Shown: positions 24,316-37,740 of the stretch, in pieces
Position numbering within the stretch: the stretch's first letter is position 1
Layout of the letters: every line of letters begins with the position of its first letter
NCBI GenBank assembly: GCA_946800325.1
Contig: OX326958.1
Span: 19,862,414-19,926,413 of the forward strand
DNA length: 64,000 nucleotides
Source: Luzula sylvatica
Lineage: Eukaryota; Streptophyta; Magnoliopsida; Poales; Juncaceae
Direction: 5' to 3'
Position numbers and translations under genes: made by a program
Notes under the pieces: generated by a model
Seen by the model: only the letters and a program-made list of their open reading frames with translations
Databases searched by the model: none
What the model was told of the DNA's origin: nothing

Positions 24316-25830
24316 TGATAACGGTCTTTTTGCACGTCTAAAATGCGTATCGTTGTTTTAAAGTCCCGTAATATCAAACAAGTTAATTATATGGTTGTAT
24401 AGCAGAAAATAATAGATTCGTTCCACAGGGAGCTATTGCGTCAAAATAGGATTAAACTTCAGATCTTTAAAATAATTATTTCGAAGTTTCCAAAATTAAT
24501 GAAAATTTGTGCAGAGATAGTTCTGAATATTATCAAATTTATCCTAAAATTTCAAACAATTTGGACAATGGAATAAAAATTTATTAACGAATTACAATCA
24601 GGTCTCTGAAAAACAGTCCCCTGGAAACAGCAGGTTTTCAGTTTAAGTGACCGTTTTCAAAAATTCATATCAATTCGAATATTTCATGAAATTCTACAAT
24701 TCAAAAAGTTCCCGAAACTAGAAATCAAGATCTATGCAATGAAAGAAACAATTTTAACTTTCGAGATCTAGAATGTACTGAATTAGGTTAAACAATAATA
24801 TATACTGGATTTCTGAGTTAGTTTTCTAATTGAAGTTTTTAAATTAAGTTTGGTTCTAGATTTGTTTTGGAAAATAATTAAACTGAGATTAAGAGATTAA
24901 AGAGAAAAAGATCAAATTAAAAACTCAAATTAGAACAAAGATTTTTAGAATCAAACAAGTTATATTTACACAACAAATTCGAGAATTGAAAAGACTACAC
25001 CTAAAACGAGAAGAAAGCTTCAACGTGATTAGAGGTACTCCTTCCTTATGAGTGAACGATTGATGCTCGAATTGCTAGGAAGCTAGGAGATTGAGCGGTT
25101 TTCTCGTCTTGAAGAAGTCGACTTTCCCGGTTGAAGAAGGCTTCGAGACCGGAAATTAAGAACACGTTTTCACCGGATGAAGAAGGCTTCGAGTCCGGTT
25201 GTGGAGTCTCTTTTACGACTTGCTTAGATCTTTTCTCCAAATGAAGAAAACTTGAATCTGGAGATGGAGGAAATTCCCGAATTAATGAAACTTGAGTGGT
25301 TCTTGAAAGTTCTTGAGAGTTCTTGAGAATGCTTGGAGAGGGAGAGAGAGAGAGTGAAGAAGAAAGTGAGAGAGTCAAAAAAAGAGCCTCCTGCCCCATG
25401 GGCCCTTGGGGTCTATTTATAATGTCTTTGGAGCCTTCCCATTGGTCAAGAGATGGTTGAGAGGATTGAGGATAGTTTGGTAATTGTAGGTGAGGAAGGT
25501 GGGCTGAATGGTGGTTATAGTGTGAGTGGTTTTCGTATATAATTTGGTGTAGACTTTTGTGTGGTAGATTTCTTGCCTCCTTCTTCATACGTGTACCGAA
25601 ATGGACAGTATAATATATCAATTTTATCGGCGCGAGGAGAGGAAGACAACTACACTGTTGGAATGCCAAAAACTTTCGTCCAAAAACCTAAAATTATCAA
25701 TAAAACACAATTATTGAAGAAATATTCTTGCAACCTTAAATATGAACAATTATATACACAAAGTTGTCATTTGAAAGAGCTAAAATCCCCAAATTATATA
25801 CTAAAAATGTGCTTAATTTTCCTCTTATCA
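24316..25830 (-). repeat. Athila 3' LTR (left)
   Basis: This 1515-bp LTR carries a minus-strand TATAAATA at 25414-25421. The 207-codon minus frame at 25046-25669 spans that promoter and has no recognisable domain, so it is not called as a gene. Confidence 0.95.
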
Positions 25831-25843
25831 AATACCCCCATAC
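25831..25843 (-). other. Athila polypurine tract
   Basis: The minus strand reads GTATGGGGGTATT next to the 3' LTR, in the expected position for the plus-strand primer. Confidence 0.7.
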
Positions 25844-27201
25844 TTAAACCCTTGATCGTCCTCGATCAATTTGAGTATAAAAATCAAACACAAGAGAGAA
25901 TCACATAAGATTTTGTTGAAGTTATATTGTTGGTTCAAAAACTAATTTCACAAGACAAATCGGGTTTCTCTCATTTCATCACGATTACTAATATTGAGAG
26001 AGATATAGGTTGATCAAATATAGAATCTATTTCAATAAATTGCACAAATTCGAAAAGTTCACTAGAGCAAATGATCTCAACCGAAAAAGACGATTAAACA
26101 CCATCATTCAATTCTTTTCACTCCACTATTCACAAGGACTATCATGAAAAAGCATTAATGAAAACCAATTTTTTCATTTTGCAAAAATCGTTTTTTAAAT
26201 GTAATTTGTCACTTTTAAACCGTTCGGTACGTTAGTACTTGGTTCGTCTTCGATTTCTACTAAATTTTCCCAACTTGCGCTCGATTTTTGAACTCCTTTT
26301 CTTTCCTTTTTATTCTTTTATTTCTTTTCTTCTTTTCTTTTATTCTTCTTTTTATTTATTTATTTATTTTTATTTCATTTCTTTTGTTCGTTATTGCTTT
26401 CGATGGTCCCCATGTGTGTCCTTTGGGATAACAAGTGGTCATGACTCACACCACTCATTACTTAGTAAAACTCCATGGATCCGCGCAATCTTTAGCCAAC
26501 AAGTGGTCATGACTCACACCACTCATTACTTAATCAATCGCACGGATTCGACAATCGAAAGCGCTTTAATCCGTGATTGTAGAAAACTTTTTCGCATCGA
26601 CTCTTGATCATGACTCACACCAAGAACCGGCTACTTTGGTTCCCGTTAGTGTAATTTCGAATCCCCATGAACGGTCGAGCTCTTTAAGTGCAATTGGTCA
26701 AATTTTAGATTCAAACAAAACTTACTACATTGGTTCAAACAAAGCTTTTTAGAAATTCCAAGTTCGAAATGGGTTTATTTATTGAAAATGGTGTGTCATG
26801 TAAATCGAGGATCGATCAAATTGTCATAAACTCATTAATTTGTGAAAATATTGATTAGGGCTTGAATCCCCGAAAGAATCTCTTAAAGATCTCAACCAAA
26901 ATTCTTCAAATATTATGTAAAATTAAAATTTTGAGAGTAAAAATGGTGGTTCGGTGAAAATTCGTTTTAAAAACCAACAATTTTAATTTTCCCTGATTTT
27001 TAAATTTTTAATTGGGCTCATACAGGTCAAAGATTGTATGTTATCCCCCCACACTTAGAGATTACTTGTCCTCAAGTATAAAAAAAAATTAAAAATTTCA
27101 AAAATAGAGGGATAATGGAGAGATACAACCTTTGATGCGTGGGTGTGCCTCCCTCGCTAGCGCTCTTGTTTAATGTCTTGAGCTCGACTTGGCCGAGCTC
27201 A
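25844..27201 (-). other. Athila 3' non-coding internal region
   Basis: This stretch lies between pol and the 3' LTR, where some Athila elements carry an env-like gene. Only short unrelated frames are present. A 50-bp phrase containing AAGTGGTCATGACTCACACC is repeated at about 26430 and 26500, with a partial third copy near 26607. Confidence 0.6.
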
Positions 27202-30200
27202 TCATTGTGAGGTGTCGTTGGGCTCTAGAGCTTGCTCCTCCATCCACCCGGTTTCGAAGTTTGCGTGGTAGTGCTTGAGTCGATGGCAGTTCACTTTGAA
27301 TGTTTTGCTCGTTTCTTCGCTTCGAATTTCGACAACCCCAAATGTAGTCACATTGGTGACCACAAAAGGGCCGATCCATCGGGACCGAACTTTCCCGGGA
27401 AAAAGTTTGAGACGAGAGTTGAATAACAACACTCTTTCCCCTACATGGAATTCTTTCTTTTGAATCATTCGGTCATGAAACCTCTTGGCCTTTGCCTTGC
27501 ACAAGCTCGAATTGTCGTAGGCCTCTTGCCGGAATTCGTCTAGCTCGAGTAATTTGAGCTTACGCGCCGATGCGTCCTTTGGGTACTCGAGGGCAAATTG
27601 CTTGATCGCCCAAAAAGCTTTGTGCTCTAACTCGACCGGTAGATGGCACGCTTTTCCGTACACGAGCTTGAAAGGAGTCATACCTATTGGTGTTTTGAAA
27701 GCGGTACGGTACGCCCAAAGTGCGTCGCCTAGCCGAGTACTCCAATCCTTCCGTGTCGGGTTCACAACTTTCTCCAAAATGGACTTGATTTCTCGGTTCG
27801 AAACCTCCGATTGGCCGTTTGTTTGAGGATGATACGCGGTTGAGGTTCGATGGCTCACATGGTATTGTTCGAGGAGGTTTTGGAGATATCGATTGCAAAA
27901 ATGGGAGCCTCGATCGCTTATAAGAACTCTTGGTATGCCGAATCGTTGAAAGATATTCTTCTTCAAAAAGTCCACCACCGATTTTGAATCCGCATGCTTG
28001 GTTGGTACCGCCTCTACCCATTTGGTCACATAATCTACACACAACAAGATGTAAGTATAGCCAAAAGACGATGGAAACGGTCCCATGAAATCAATGCCCC
28101 AAATATCGAATGGTTCACACACATAGATTGAATTGAGGGGAATTTGATTTCTACGGCTCAAGTTCCCCGTCTTTTGGCAATTTTCACAACCTTTCACAAA
28201 GTTCGCAACGTCTTTATGCAAGGTTGGCCAATAAAATCCACATTCTTGTACCTTGTGTGTGGTACGTGCGATACCGAAATGTCCACCACATTGTAATGTA
28301 TGACAAAAAGAAAGAATAGATTGTACCTCATTTTGGTGAACACATTTTCTAATTACTTGATCGGCGCAAATGCGAAATAAGTTCGGGTCCTCCCAAACGT
28401 AGAATCGCGCGTTGCTTTTCATTTTGTCGCGTTGCGCCTTGGAGAAGCTCGGGGGAAATTTTTTCGTGACGATGTAGTTTGCTAGGTCGGCGTACCATGG
28501 TGCTTCGACTTGGGCCGCGAGAACGTGTTCCTCGGGGAATTCCTCGCGAATCGGAACTAGATCTTCAATCTCCAATGGAAGCCGACTCAAATGATCCGCC
28601 ACGAGATTCTCGCATCCTTTTTTGTCCTTGATCTCGAGATCGAATTCTTGAAGCAAAAGGATCCATCTAAGCAATCTCGGTTTGCACTCTTTCTTTTTCA
28701 TCAAATGTCTCAATGCGCCGTGGTCCGAGAAGACTATCACCTTCGTACCTAAAAGATAAGAGCGAAATTTCTCCAATGCAAAGACAATTGCGAGGAGTTC
28801 ATTTTCGGTGGTGGTGTAGTTTCGTTGGGCATTGTCGAGAGACCTCGAGGCGTATGCGATGACGTGGGGGTCTTTTCCTTCTCTTTGGCCAAGTACCGCC
28901 CCCACACTTGTGTCGCTTGCGTCACACATTATCTCGAATGGTAGCTCCCAATTTGGCGACTTGATGATTGGTGCCGAGCAAAGCTTTTCCTTGAGATTGT
29001 CGAAAGCCTCCTTGCACTTTGCATTGAACTCGAATTTTGCATCTTTTTGGAGAAGTTGGCACATCGGTTGCGAGATTTTCGAGAAGTCTTTGATGAAGCG
29101 CCTATAGAATCCCGCATGGCCGAGAAAGGATCGCACGTCTTTCACCGTCTTTGGATACGGAAGCGTCTTGATTACGTCGATTTTCGCCTTGTCGACTTCC
29201 ATTCCTTTCTCCGAGATTAAATGACCTAAAACAATTCCTTCACTCACCATGAAATGGCATTTCTCAAAATTTAAGACAAGGTTAGCTTCGACGCATTTTT
29301 CGAGTATTTGGGATAAATTGCCTAAGCATGAATCGAAAGAATCTCCAAATACCGAAAAATCATCCATAAAAACTTCAATGAATTTGGAAATATAATCGGA
29401 GAAAATAGAAAGCATACACCTTTGAAATGTGCCGGGAGCGTTGCATAGGCCGAATGGCATGCGTCGATACGCGAAGGTACCAAACGGGCACGTGAATGTG
29501 GTCTTCTCTTGATCTTCGGGTGCGACCGGTATTTGGAAATAGCCCGAAAATCCATCGAGGAAGCAATAGAATGGATTTCCCGCGAGTCTTTCTATCATTT
29601 GATCGATGAATGGAAGCGGGAAGTGGTCCTTTTTCGTCGCCTTATTGAGCTTTCGGTAATCTATGCAAACTCGCCACCCATTTTGAACTCGAGTCGGTAC
29701 TTGATCGCCTTCATCGTTCTCAACAATCGTCATCCCCGTTTTCTTCGGGACCACGTGTATTGGCGATACCCATTTCGAGTCGGCGATGGGGTAAATGATC
29801 CCCGCGTCTAACAACTTGATCACCTCCTTTTTTACCACTTCCATCATAGGCGGATTGAGCCGCCTTTGAGGTTGGCGCGATGGTTTTGCTTCGTCCTCGA
29901 GAAGGATTCGGTGTGTGCACATGGAGGGGGAGATGCCCGGAATATCGGAGAGTGTCCACCCGAAAGCGTTCTTATTCCTTTTTAGCACTTCGATGAGTTT
30001 TTCTTCTTGCTCCTTTGCTAGGTTCGAGGCAATTATCACCGGCAAAGTTTCCGCTTCATCCAAAAACACGTATTTTAGTCCAAAAGGTAATGATTTTAGA
30101 TCTAACCTTGGAGCTTGTTCGGTGGAAGGTGGAGTTCTCTTCATCGGAATCTCGAGGTCTCTTAGAAAGAGTGCTTGATCTATGCTTTGTTCTTCTTCCA

Positions 30201-31425
30201 AATCCAGCTCGATCTCGAATGTAGGATTGTCATATCCTTCAAATTCCTCGAATAGTGGGTTCGAGCTCCATTGAAGGTTTTCGAATGAGCTATCCATGAC
30301 CTCTTGTACACAATCGTCGATTACGTCCATAGCGCTTAAGTTGAGTGTACCTACAATGGGTTCCTTTAGTTTGTCAAAAATATTGAATTTGATTACCTCA
30401 TCATCGAACTCCATCGTGAGCTCTCCCGCGTGTACATCGATCTTTGTGCGTGCCGTCTTCAAAAATGGCCGTCCAAGGAGAATCGGGGTTGAATCGTTAT
30501 TCCCTTCATTCATGTCCAAAACGTAGAAGTCCGCGGGGAATAGCAACCCATTAACGGTTACTAACACATCCTCAATTACTCCAACCGGTCGAGTCGTGGA
30601 CCGATCGGCCAATTGGATTACAACTTGAGTATCATCAAGAGGGCCTAGATCGAGAGTCTTGAATATCGAGTATGGCATCACATTTATTGAAGCACCCAAA
30701 TCGAGCATGCATTTCGGTAATTCATGTTGCCCGATTTTGCATGGAATTGCAAACATCCCCGGATCCTTGTGCTTTTGGGGAAGTTTTAAGATTGCCGAAA
30801 CACTCTCCCCCACACTTATCAACTCGTCTCCTTTTGTTTTTCTTTTATTTGTGCACAATGCCTTGAGATATTTTGCCAAACGAGGCACTTCTTTGATAGC
30901 TTCGAGTAAAGGAATGTTCACCTCTACCTTTTTCAAGATAGCTAGCACGTCGGTATTTGATTCGACCGGTTTGGGGAGGCGACTCGGGAAAGGTGGCTTG
31001 ACTTGAGTATATTCGGGTTCTAGTTCTCGAGTTGGTATCTTCATTGCTTGAGTCGGACTCTCTTTCGGTATCGGTATCTCGAGCTCCTTTTCTTCTTGTA
31101 CCTCCTTGCTCTTCGAACCTTCTCCCACCTCTTTACCGCTTCGGAGCGATATTGCGTTCACATGCCTTTGCTCGGAAGGAGCCAAAGATTGAGATTGGAG
31201 TCGAGATGTACCTTGGGATTCGATTACATTTACTCGAGTAGCAATTTGATTGATTTGAGTCTCCAAGTTGCCCACATGGTGATTCGTGTTCGAAACCTCT
31301 TGCCTTACACTTGAGATTTCTTGCTTCAATCCCCCGATATCTTGTTTAATCTCTTGTCTTCCAACTTCGTTGGACTTCTCCATATTCTTAATCATCGCCA
31401 TCATACCTTCCATCATTATTTTCAT
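27202..31425 (-). CDS. Athila Pol polyprotein (protease, RT, RNase H, integrase)
   Basis: This 1407-residue frame encodes the enzymes that copy and integrate the element. Protease LDLGAS is at 241-246. Reverse transcriptase spans about 500-700 with [20 protein letters not shown] and the catalytic FMDD (686-689, a usual YMDD variant). RNase H follows, with [12 protein letters not shown] and [12 protein letters not shown]. The integrase has an HHCC zinc finger ending CENCQK, then a DDE core ([27 protein letters not shown]). The first 70 residues belong with the end of Gag, since the frame continues upstream of this ATG. It overlaps the gag stop by four bases (ATGA), probably by chance after a frameshift. 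No internal stop is present. Confidence 0.93.
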   Translation of the reverse strand: MKIMMEGMMAMIKNMEKSNEVGRQEIKQDIGGLKQEISSVRQEVSNTNHHVGNLETQINQIATRVNVIESQGTSRLQSQSLAPSEQRHVNAISLRSGKEVGEGSKSKEVQEEKELEIPIPKESPTQAMKIPTRELEPEYTQVKPPFPSRLPKPVESNTDVLAILKKVEVNIPLLEAIKEVPRLAKYLKALCTNKRKTKGDELISVGESVSAILKLPQKHKDPGMFAIPCKIGQHELPKCMLDLGASINVMPYSIFKTLDLGPLDDTQVVIQLADRSTTRPVGVIEDVLVTVNGLLFPADFYVLDMNEGNNDSTPILLGRPFLKTARTKIDVHAGELTMEFDDEVIKFNIFDKLKEPIVGTLNLSAMDVIDDCVQEVMDSSFENLQWSSNPLFEEFEGYDNPTFEIELDLEEEQSIDQALFLRDLEIPMKRTPPSTEQAPRLDLKSLPFGLKYVFLDEAETLPVIIASNLAKEQEEKLIEVLKRNKNAFGWTLSDIPGISPSMCTHRILLEDEAKPSRQPQRRLNPPMMEVVKKEVIKLLDAGIIYPIADSKWVSPIHVVPKKTGMTIVENDEGDQVPTRVQNGWRVCIDYRKLNKATKKDHFPLPFIDQMIERLAGNPFYCFLDGFSGYFQIPVAPEDQEKTTFTCPFGTFAYRRMPFGLCNAPGTFQRCMLSIFSDYISKFIEVFMDDFSVFGDSFDSCLGNLSQILEKCVEANLVLNFEKCHFMVSEGIVLGHLISEKGMEVDKAKIDVIKTLPYPKTVKDVRSFLGHAGFYRRFIKDFSKISQPMCQLLQKDAKFEFNAKCKEAFDNLKEKLCSAPIIKSPNWELPFEIMCDASDTSVGAVLGQREGKDPHVIAYASRSLDNAQRNYTTTENELLAIVFALEKFRSYLLGTKVIVFSDHGALRHLMKKKECKPRLLRWILLLQEFDLEIKDKKGCENLVADHLSRLPLEIEDLVPIREEFPEEHVLAAQVEAPWYADLANYIVTKKFPPSFSKAQRDKMKSNARFYVWEDPNLFRICADQVIRKCVHQNEVQSILSFCHTLQCGGHFGIARTTHKVQECGFYWPTLHKDVANFVKGCENCQKTGNLSRRNQIPLNSIYVCEPFDIWGIDFMGPFPSSFGYTYILLCVDYVTKWVEAVPTKHADSKSVVDFLKKNIFQRFGIPRVLISDRGSHFCNRYLQNLLEQYHVSHRTSTAYHPQTNGQSEVSNREIKSILEKVVNPTRKDWSTRLGDALWAYRTAFKTPIGMTPFKLVYGKACHLPVELEHKAFWAIKQFALEYPKDASARKLKLLELDEFRQEAYDNSSLCKAKAKRFHDRMIQKKEFHVGERVLLFNSRLKLFPGKVRSRWIGPFVVTNVTTFGVVEIRSEETSKTFKVNCHRLKHYHANFETGWMEEQALEPNDTSQ

Positions 31426-32522
31426 TTCTTGATTTGGATCTTGCTTTGGATTCGGTTTTCTCCGAAGTTGGGATGGTTTCGGAGATTCGGATTATACGAG
31501 TTCGAGGCGTCGAATTTCTTGTAAACGGCATTTGCATCTTCGACCACACTCGGGCACTCATCGGTGTGGTGGGTATTTGCGAGGCAAACCCCACATTTTT
31601 TCGCTTCCTCCTTGCCCAAAGCTTTCATGATGATCTCGAGCTTGTTGTTAAGCATGTCGACATTGAGGTCGCTACACGCATTAACTCGGTATTCAACGTT
31701 ACGCCTTGATTGAGAATTGGTTGCCATCACTTCGAGTAGCTTCTTAATTTCTTCGAGATCTTTGTTCGCAATGTTCCGCCCCGCGGATGCGTTGAGGAAT
31801 TGACTCTCGGAGTATCCTAGTCCTTGGATGAATTGCTCGTAAAGGAAATGGACCTCGACATTGTGGCTTGGGCATTCCTCCATCAAACGATTGAATCGAT
31901 CGTAATACTCGTGGAGAGCTTCGTTTGGCTTTTGCGTGATTGCTAGAAGTTCTCGCCTAATTGCCGCCAATCTCGAATGCGAGTAGAATTTCTCCTTGAA
32001 ACGCCTAGCCACCTCGTTGAAATCTAGGGGTCCTCGTAGGTTGTAGAACCAATCTTTCGGTCCTTCACCTAGCGAATAAGGAAAAATAAGAAGTAGAATA
32101 TCATTAAATGCCTCATAATTTGCATAAATGTTTAGTTGAATCTTAAAATCTTTCAAATGCTTGTGTGGATTTTCGGTAGCTTTGCCATGAAAGATGGGTA
32201 AAGAGCCTATGATGCTCGGATCGGCCTTAAAGTTCGGTATATTTGGCCTAATAAAATTGTAGTTATCTTCTACGATGTTTGGGGCCACTAGTTCTTTTAA
32301 GGTTTTTGGCCTTGGAGCCCTAGTTTCATCACCCATGTTCGAATTTAATTGAGTAGAGAGAGAAGAAAAAGTTTGAGTTTGGTGTTGAGGTTCGTCTTGA
32401 TCTTCATGTGTCGGTTCCTTGCTCTTCTTAGAGCTCTTGTTCCTTCTTTCGATCTCCTTGACAAACGGAAGTAATTCTCCTTTTCGTGATCTTGTGTTGT
32501 GCATAAAGCTTTCTTCCTTCAC
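31422..32522 (-). CDS. Athila Gag protein
   Basis: This 366-residue frame encodes the capsid/nucleocapsid precursor. It has the Athila-type phrases [28 protein letters not shown] and [12 protein letters not shown] (Ty3-gag domain, about 80-250). Near its end is a knuckle-like [15 protein letters not shown]. The C-terminus leaves the expected frame after RNHPNF at about 31455-31467, where the pol frame carries on the natural reading. The start lies about 95 bases downstream of the primer-binding site, so an ATG here is reasonable. Confidence 0.9.
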   Translation of the reverse strand: MKEESFMHNTRSRKGELLPFVKEIERRNKSSKKSKEPTHEDQDEPQHQTQTFSSLSTQLNSNMGDETRAPRPKTLKELVAPNIVEDNYNFIRPNIPNFKADPSIIGSLPIFHGKATENPHKHLKDFKIQLNIYANYEAFNDILLLIFPYSLGEGPKDWFYNLRGPLDFNEVARRFKEKFYSHSRLAAIRRELLAITQKPNEALHEYYDRFNRLMEECPSHNVEVHFLYEQFIQGLGYSESQFLNASAGRNIANKDLEEIKKLLEVMATNSQSRRNVEYRVNACSDLNVDMLNNKLEIIMKALGKEEAKKCGVCLANTHHTDECPSVVEDANAVYKKFDASNSYNPNLRNHPNFGENRIQSKIQIKK

Positions 32523-32614
32523 CTAGATTGTCACAAAAGAAACAAAGAAGTGAGTAATCAATGTCATGAATTTAAATCTCAAATTTCGATCTAAAATATT
32601 GACTTAAACAACGC

Positions 32615-32632
32615 TCCCCGGCAGCGGCGCCA
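32615..32632 (-). other. Athila primer-binding site (tRNA-Asp type)
   Basis: The minus strand reads TGGCGCCGCTGCCGGGGA, three bases from the 5' LTR. It differs at one base from the complement of the plant tRNA-Asp 3' end. Confidence 0.9.
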
Positions 32633-32635
32633 TTT

Positions 32636-34150
32636 TGATAACGGTCTTTTTGCACGTCTAAAATGCGTATCGTTGTTTTAAAGTCCCATAATATCAAACA
32701 AGTTAATTATATGGTTGTATAGCAGAAAATAATAGATTCGTTCCACAGGGAGCTATTGCGTCAAAATAGGATTAAACTTCAGATCTTTAAAATAATTATT
32801 TAGAAGTTTCCAAAATTAATGAAAATTTGTGCAGAGATAGTTCTGAATATTATCAAATTTATCCTAAAATTTCAAACAATTTGGACAATGGAATAAAAAG
32901 TTATTAACGAATTACAATCAGGTCTCTGAAAAACAGTCCCCTGGAAACAGCAGGTTTTCAGTTTAAGTGACCGTTTTCAAAAATTCATATCAATTCGAAT
33001 ATTTCATGAAATTCTACAATTCAAAAAGTTCCCGAAACTAGAAATCAAGATCTATGAAATGAAAGAAACAATTTTGACTTTCGAGATCTAGAATGTACTG
33101 AATTAGGTTAAACAATAATATATACTGGATTTCTGAGTTAGTTTTCTAATTGAAGTTTTTAAATTAAGTTTGGTTCTAGATTTGTTTTGGAAAATAATTA
33201 AACTGAGATTAAGAGATTAAAGAGAAAAAGATCAAATTAAAAACTCAAATTAGAACAAAGATTTTTAGAATCAAACAAGTTATATTTACACAACAAATTC
33301 GAGAATTGAAAAGACTACACCTAAAACGAGAAGAAAGCTTCAACGTGATTAGAGGTACTCCTTCCTTGTGAGTGAACGATTGATGCTCGAATCGCTAGGA
33401 AGCTAGGAGATTGAGCGGTTTTCTCGTCTTGAAGAAGTCGACTTTCCCGGTTGAAGAAGGCTTCGAGACCGGAAATTAAGAACACGTTTTCACCGGATGA
33501 AGAAGGCTTCGAGTCCGGTTGTGGAGTCTCTTTTACGACTTGCTTAGATCTTTTCTCCAAATGAAGAAAGCTTGAATCTGGAGATGGAGGAAATTCCCGA
33601 ATTAATGAAACTTGAGTGGTTCTTGAAAGTTCTTGAGAGTTCTTGAGAGTGCTTGGAGAGGGAGAGAGAGAGAGTGAAGAAGAAAGTGAGAGAGTCAAAA
33701 AAAGAGCCTCCTGCCCCATGGGCCCTTGGGGTCTATTTATAATGTCTTTGGAGCCTTCCCATTGGTCAAGAGATGGTTGAGAGGATTGAGGGTAGTTTGG
33801 TAATTGTAGGTGAGGAAGGTGGGCTGAATGGTGGTTATAGTGTGAGTGGTTTTCGTATAGAATTTGGTGTAGACTTTTGTGTGGTAGATTTCTTGCCTCC
33901 TTCTTCATACGTGTACCGAAATGGACAGTATAATATATCAATTTTATCGGCGCGAGGAGAGGAAGACAACTACACTGTTGGAATGCCAAAAACTTTCGTC
34001 CAAAAACCTAAAATTATCACTAAAACACACTTAGTGAAGAAATATTCTTGCAACCTTAAATATGAACAATTATATACACAAAGTTGTCATTTGGAAGAGC
34101 TAAAATCCCCAAATTATATACTAAAAATGTGCTTAATTTTCCTCTTATCA
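32636..34150 (-). repeat. Athila 5' LTR (right)
   Basis: This is the transcribing LTR, 1515 bp, with a TATAAATA promoter at 33734-33741 on the minus strand. It is followed by the target duplication AAGAT. The 222-codon frame at 33321-33989 is an unlikely protein because the promoter lies inside it. Confidence 0.95.
33734..33741 (-). promoter_or_regulatory. Athila TATA box
   Basis: TATAAATA on the minus strand is conserved in both LTRs, with GC-richer DNA just downstream. Transcription would start near 33700. Confidence 0.65.
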
Positions 34151-34155
34151 AAGAT

Positions 34156-35616
34156 GTGGAGCATTGAAGATCATTCGAAGACTTGAAGATATTGAAGATT
34201 TTCTTGATCTCGAAATTGCAACAGGTAGAACCCAAATCTATGCAAACAAATTTGCAATTCATATTCTAAATTGATTATGAGTATTTCACAGAAATAACAC
34301 TATCCGTCCGAACGGTTGCACGCATCCGATTTCTCCAATTAATATATCATGTTTGTGTTTTACTATGACTAAACCATGCAAATTTTAAATTGGTAATAAA
34401 TCATGTATATATACATTAATGTCAATAAAACAAGTAAATATTAATATATTAATATATTAACTTTTATTGTCAATAAAAAATTGTATATTAGTAACACAAA
34501 TAATGTCAATAATTTATTTTAAATATATCATTAGTAATGATAGTTTATGTTGTGAAGTCGATATGTTTTTATTGTCAAAATAATATATGTAATGTTATTA
34601 CTAATTTTACAGTTAAGAAATAATTTGTATGGGACAATATGTTACTTACAATGATTATATTACTGTGTTTAACACTAATATATTTTTTTTCAGTATTAAT
34701 ATGTTATTTTTAGATATATCAATATACTGTCGTCGTTGTTAATAATAATAAATTTATATTATTCTAAATGTATATTATGATATTTTCAATTTTAATATAG
34801 CGTGTATTTTTATACTATCATATGGGAATTATGTGAAGCCAGAGCCACCCATTATTCCCGAGAAAAACAAAGATAAATCTCTGCTAATTAACCGGCTGTA
34901 TTTTGTCGTTCCGAGAATATCTTTAGGATGCGTTTGGATGGCGATAAGTTAAGATTATCATGAGAATCACATTTCCCGGGAATGACATTATCGTGTTATT
35001 GGAATATTGTTGTTTCGATTGAAAATGTGCATTCCAAAGAATGCCAATATTCTTTGATTTAATCATTCATGAAATGATCATTATATCCTTGAGATACCTG
35101 AAATCATTTATATATTTTATATATTGATATCATCTACTATTTTGTATATTTTTTTAATGTTAAATTCAATATTATTATATAATATTATATCCAATCATTT
35201 ATACTTCATTTTATGAATTGTTATTTAAATTAAATATAATTATAATCATACAAGCCCCAAGTAAATTATTTTTCTTAAAATAATCATAATTATATTATAA
35301 TTATTTAATAATTGTGCTATATTTAATCTATAAAAACACACCCTTATTATACAAATGAAGGGTTATGCTTTATACTCTACAAAAAAAAGAGTGAAAGCTT
35401 TTTGGTGTATGAAAGAAAAACTCTCGTTTTAGTTTTGAGTTTTCAACGTACGCTCCAACAGAAACCGAGTTTTTGTATTTAATATTTGTCATGTTTTTCT
35501 TTTCATAACAGTTGATATCTATATATAGCAAATCTACAGAATTGCAAATTGTGTTAGTTTGTCAATAAAAAAATAAGAGTGGTGATGCATGTCTCCCTTA
35601 AATTTTTCTAGATTGA
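34156..35616. other. AT-rich intergenic DNA upstream of the F-box gene
   Basis: No gene is supported. A GGATGCGTTTGGATGG word at about 34927, common at ends of plant MITEs, has no inverted partner nearby. One degenerate dyad CCGTCCGAACGG occurs near 34306. From 35495 the DNA is homologous to the upstream flank at 7083-7190. Confidence 0.4.
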
Positions 35617-36179
35617 TTGATGTGTTGGCGTCTGTATTAATGATGGTGGTAAACCATGACTATTTAATTTTTTCCATCCTATATAAGAAAAGAAAGTTAA
35701 AACAGATTGACCGTTTCACACATTATTAATTTATTAAATATTTTTAACAACTTTGTTTTCCACCATCTATAATTAATGAAATTTAAATCTATAAATTTGG
35801 AAAAAAAAGTTATTGGACTAAATCAATATACCATTTAACTTGTGTTAAAGGATACATGAATAAAACCATCATAAAAAGATAAACAAAAATATAATAATGA
35901 AAGTGAAAATAATAATTTCGCAAAAATTAGAAAACTAAAATAATAATATTTTTTTTTTTTTTTTTTAATATTGAAAATAAAATAATAAAAATGTGTTCAA
36001 ATAAATATAACTTATCATGTGTTAAATTAAATAGAATAAAAATATTAAATAAAGCAAATTATTTAATGCATCTAATTTTTGGTTTACCACGTAATCAATG
36101 TGGTTTTCCTAGCTAATAAATACAGTTTGCCACATAATTTAAAATTTAATGCATTTATTATATATTGTCAACACATCAA
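35617..36179 (+). repeat. AT-rich inverted-repeat-bounded segment upstream of the F-box gene
   Basis: The segment begins TTGATGTGTTGG and ends TCAACACATCAA (36168-36179). It is homologous to 7225-7837 in the opposite orientation, while both outer flanks are co-oriented at the two loci. It includes a T-run of about 18 bases near 35950. Confidence 0.75.
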
Positions 36180-36755
36180 TGCATTAAAGGGATATTAGAG
36201 AGGACAAGTATAATTTTTCAAAACATAAATATAATTTGAGGAATTTCTTGTTTTCAATTTCTTTTTGACGGTTTATGCTTCTCTCTTTGCATTGCTTTTT
36301 GAAGAACTTCATCTTAAGGTATATCTCATCAAAACACCCAATCTCCATTGTCTTTTTTACCATCCATTAAATTTTTGCCAACTCATACACATTTACGTAA
36401 TTAACCCTTAATTGGATTATTCATATCTTCATGGTGATACGATCTTTTGTCCTTTCGCTAATGGAATTTTTTTATTAATCTTTTATTGTTTCATTACAAT
36501 TTAAGATTATCATCTCTTTCGATGATCAATTAAGATTGCTTATATCATTTTCTTGCCAAAAAAATTGAACCCACAATATTTCACAACATATGTTTTTGTG
36601 TCTCACACTCAATCAATTAGACTATAGACTCATTGATTTGTGTATAACATTAAATCAACAAACAACAATTAATAAAACTAAGCTAATTCATGGATAAAAA
36701 CTTAAATTGTTTATTAATTTGTTATTTTGTCAGCGAATCTCTACTACAACTTGGT

Positions 36756-37740
36756 ATGGATTGGGCAGAACTAAATGACGACCTTCTCTGCCTCATCTCG
36801 AAGAAGTTGGGGGACTTATGTAGTTTTTCTTGCTTTCGTTGTGTTTGCGAAAATTGGCGTTTAGCCATTGACCCTAGGGATCAGCCCGCACAACTTCCCT
36901 GGCTTCTCAAGAATGATTCGACCAGCGGAACTTTATCTAATTTCGTGTTCTATTCCCTTCAATCCAATAGAACTCACACTCTCCATATCCCCGAAGCAAA
37001 AAGATGTAATTTATTGGGGCGATCAAAACGGTATCTTATCATGCTCGACTATTCTACCAGGACGACATCATTCGTCAATCCATTGACCGGAACCCATTTT
37101 AATATCCCCGGTCTACCGGGTACGGATTTTCGAATTTATCGACATCCTATCTTTGTAGGTCCTAATCCAACAGGAGACGGTGACATATTTATACTGCATG
37201 GGTATGGAAAAAAAAAGAACATCTATTTTTGTGATATCGATGCAATATGACGGTAATGTGTTCACCAAGATGGTTGAAATGCATTTAAAAGGAATAGTTG
37301 CATATTATAAAGGAAGATTGTTCTCTTATCTTGATCATATCACGAAGGTTTTCGATGTAAAAAATGGAGATGAAGTATTAGAAATTCCATGTCCAAGAGT
37401 ACATTATTTAAATTATTTAATTGAGGTGCGCGGTGATTTGCTTGGGTTATGGCTATATTGGTGGTACGGAACATATCAATGTGATATGTACCGGTTAGAG
37501 GAGGGCAGTGCAAACCCCTGTTGGGTGAAGACGACCAATGACATTGGCGACTACATGATTTTCTTGGATCCACTTAACGGTTTTTGTTTGAAAGCTAGTG
37601 ATTTTGAAGGATTTACGGGTAATTGCATATATTTAATAAATGAAAAGGACGAACTTGTGCGGTATGACTTAAAAAACGGAAAGACGGAAATCCAATGTGA
37701 TAATTGTCGAGCACCATGGTTCGTGCCTTGTTTGTACTAG
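36756..37740 (+). pseudogene. F-box/DUF295 gene with a single frameshift
   Basis: The likely start is the ATG at 36756 (MDWAELNDDLLCLISKKLG...), which fits the F-box start and matches the sister pseudogene; an in-frame ATG at 36690 would add an unrelated 22-residue leader. The F-box occupies about residues 1-45 (CSFSCFRCVCENWR). The rest is a DUF295 beta-propeller-like domain ending APWFVPCLY. The first frame stops at 37250; the second, open to 37740, starts about one base out of phase near an A9 run at 37208-37216, where loss of one A would join the two. Otherwise the protein would be about 327 residues, normal for the family, which usually acts as an SCF ubiquitin-ligase subunit. The frameshift may be real or a homopolymer error. 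Confidence 0.85.

Larger units (their letters stand above)
24316..34150 (-). mobile_element. Nearly intact Athila-type Ty3/gypsy retrotransposon
   Basis: Two 1515-bp LTRs (24316-25830 and 32636-34150) run TGATAA...TTATCA and are flanked by the target duplication AAGAT (24311-24315 and 34151-34155). The primer-binding site matches tRNA-Asp, as in Athila elements, and the polypurine tract lies at the left, so the element is on the minus strand. Gag and Pol are almost fully open and separated by one frameshift. The long stretch between the pol stop and the left LTR (25831-27201) has no credible env-like frame. About 15 LTR differences by eye indicate a recent insertion. Element proteins are listed separately. 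Confidence 0.95.

Noticed and set aside
33321..33989. 222-codon frame in the Athila LTR, also at 25046-25669
   Set aside because: It spans the LTR promoter, has no domain, and is open mainly because the two LTRs are near identical copies.
34920..35340. A MITE starting at GGATGCGTTTGGATGG
   Set aside because: No inverted partner or target duplication was found in the following 500 bases.
36690..36755. Upstream start for the F-box gene
   Set aside because: The extra 22 residues do not match the family. The ATG at 36756 aligns with the sister copy and the F-box start.
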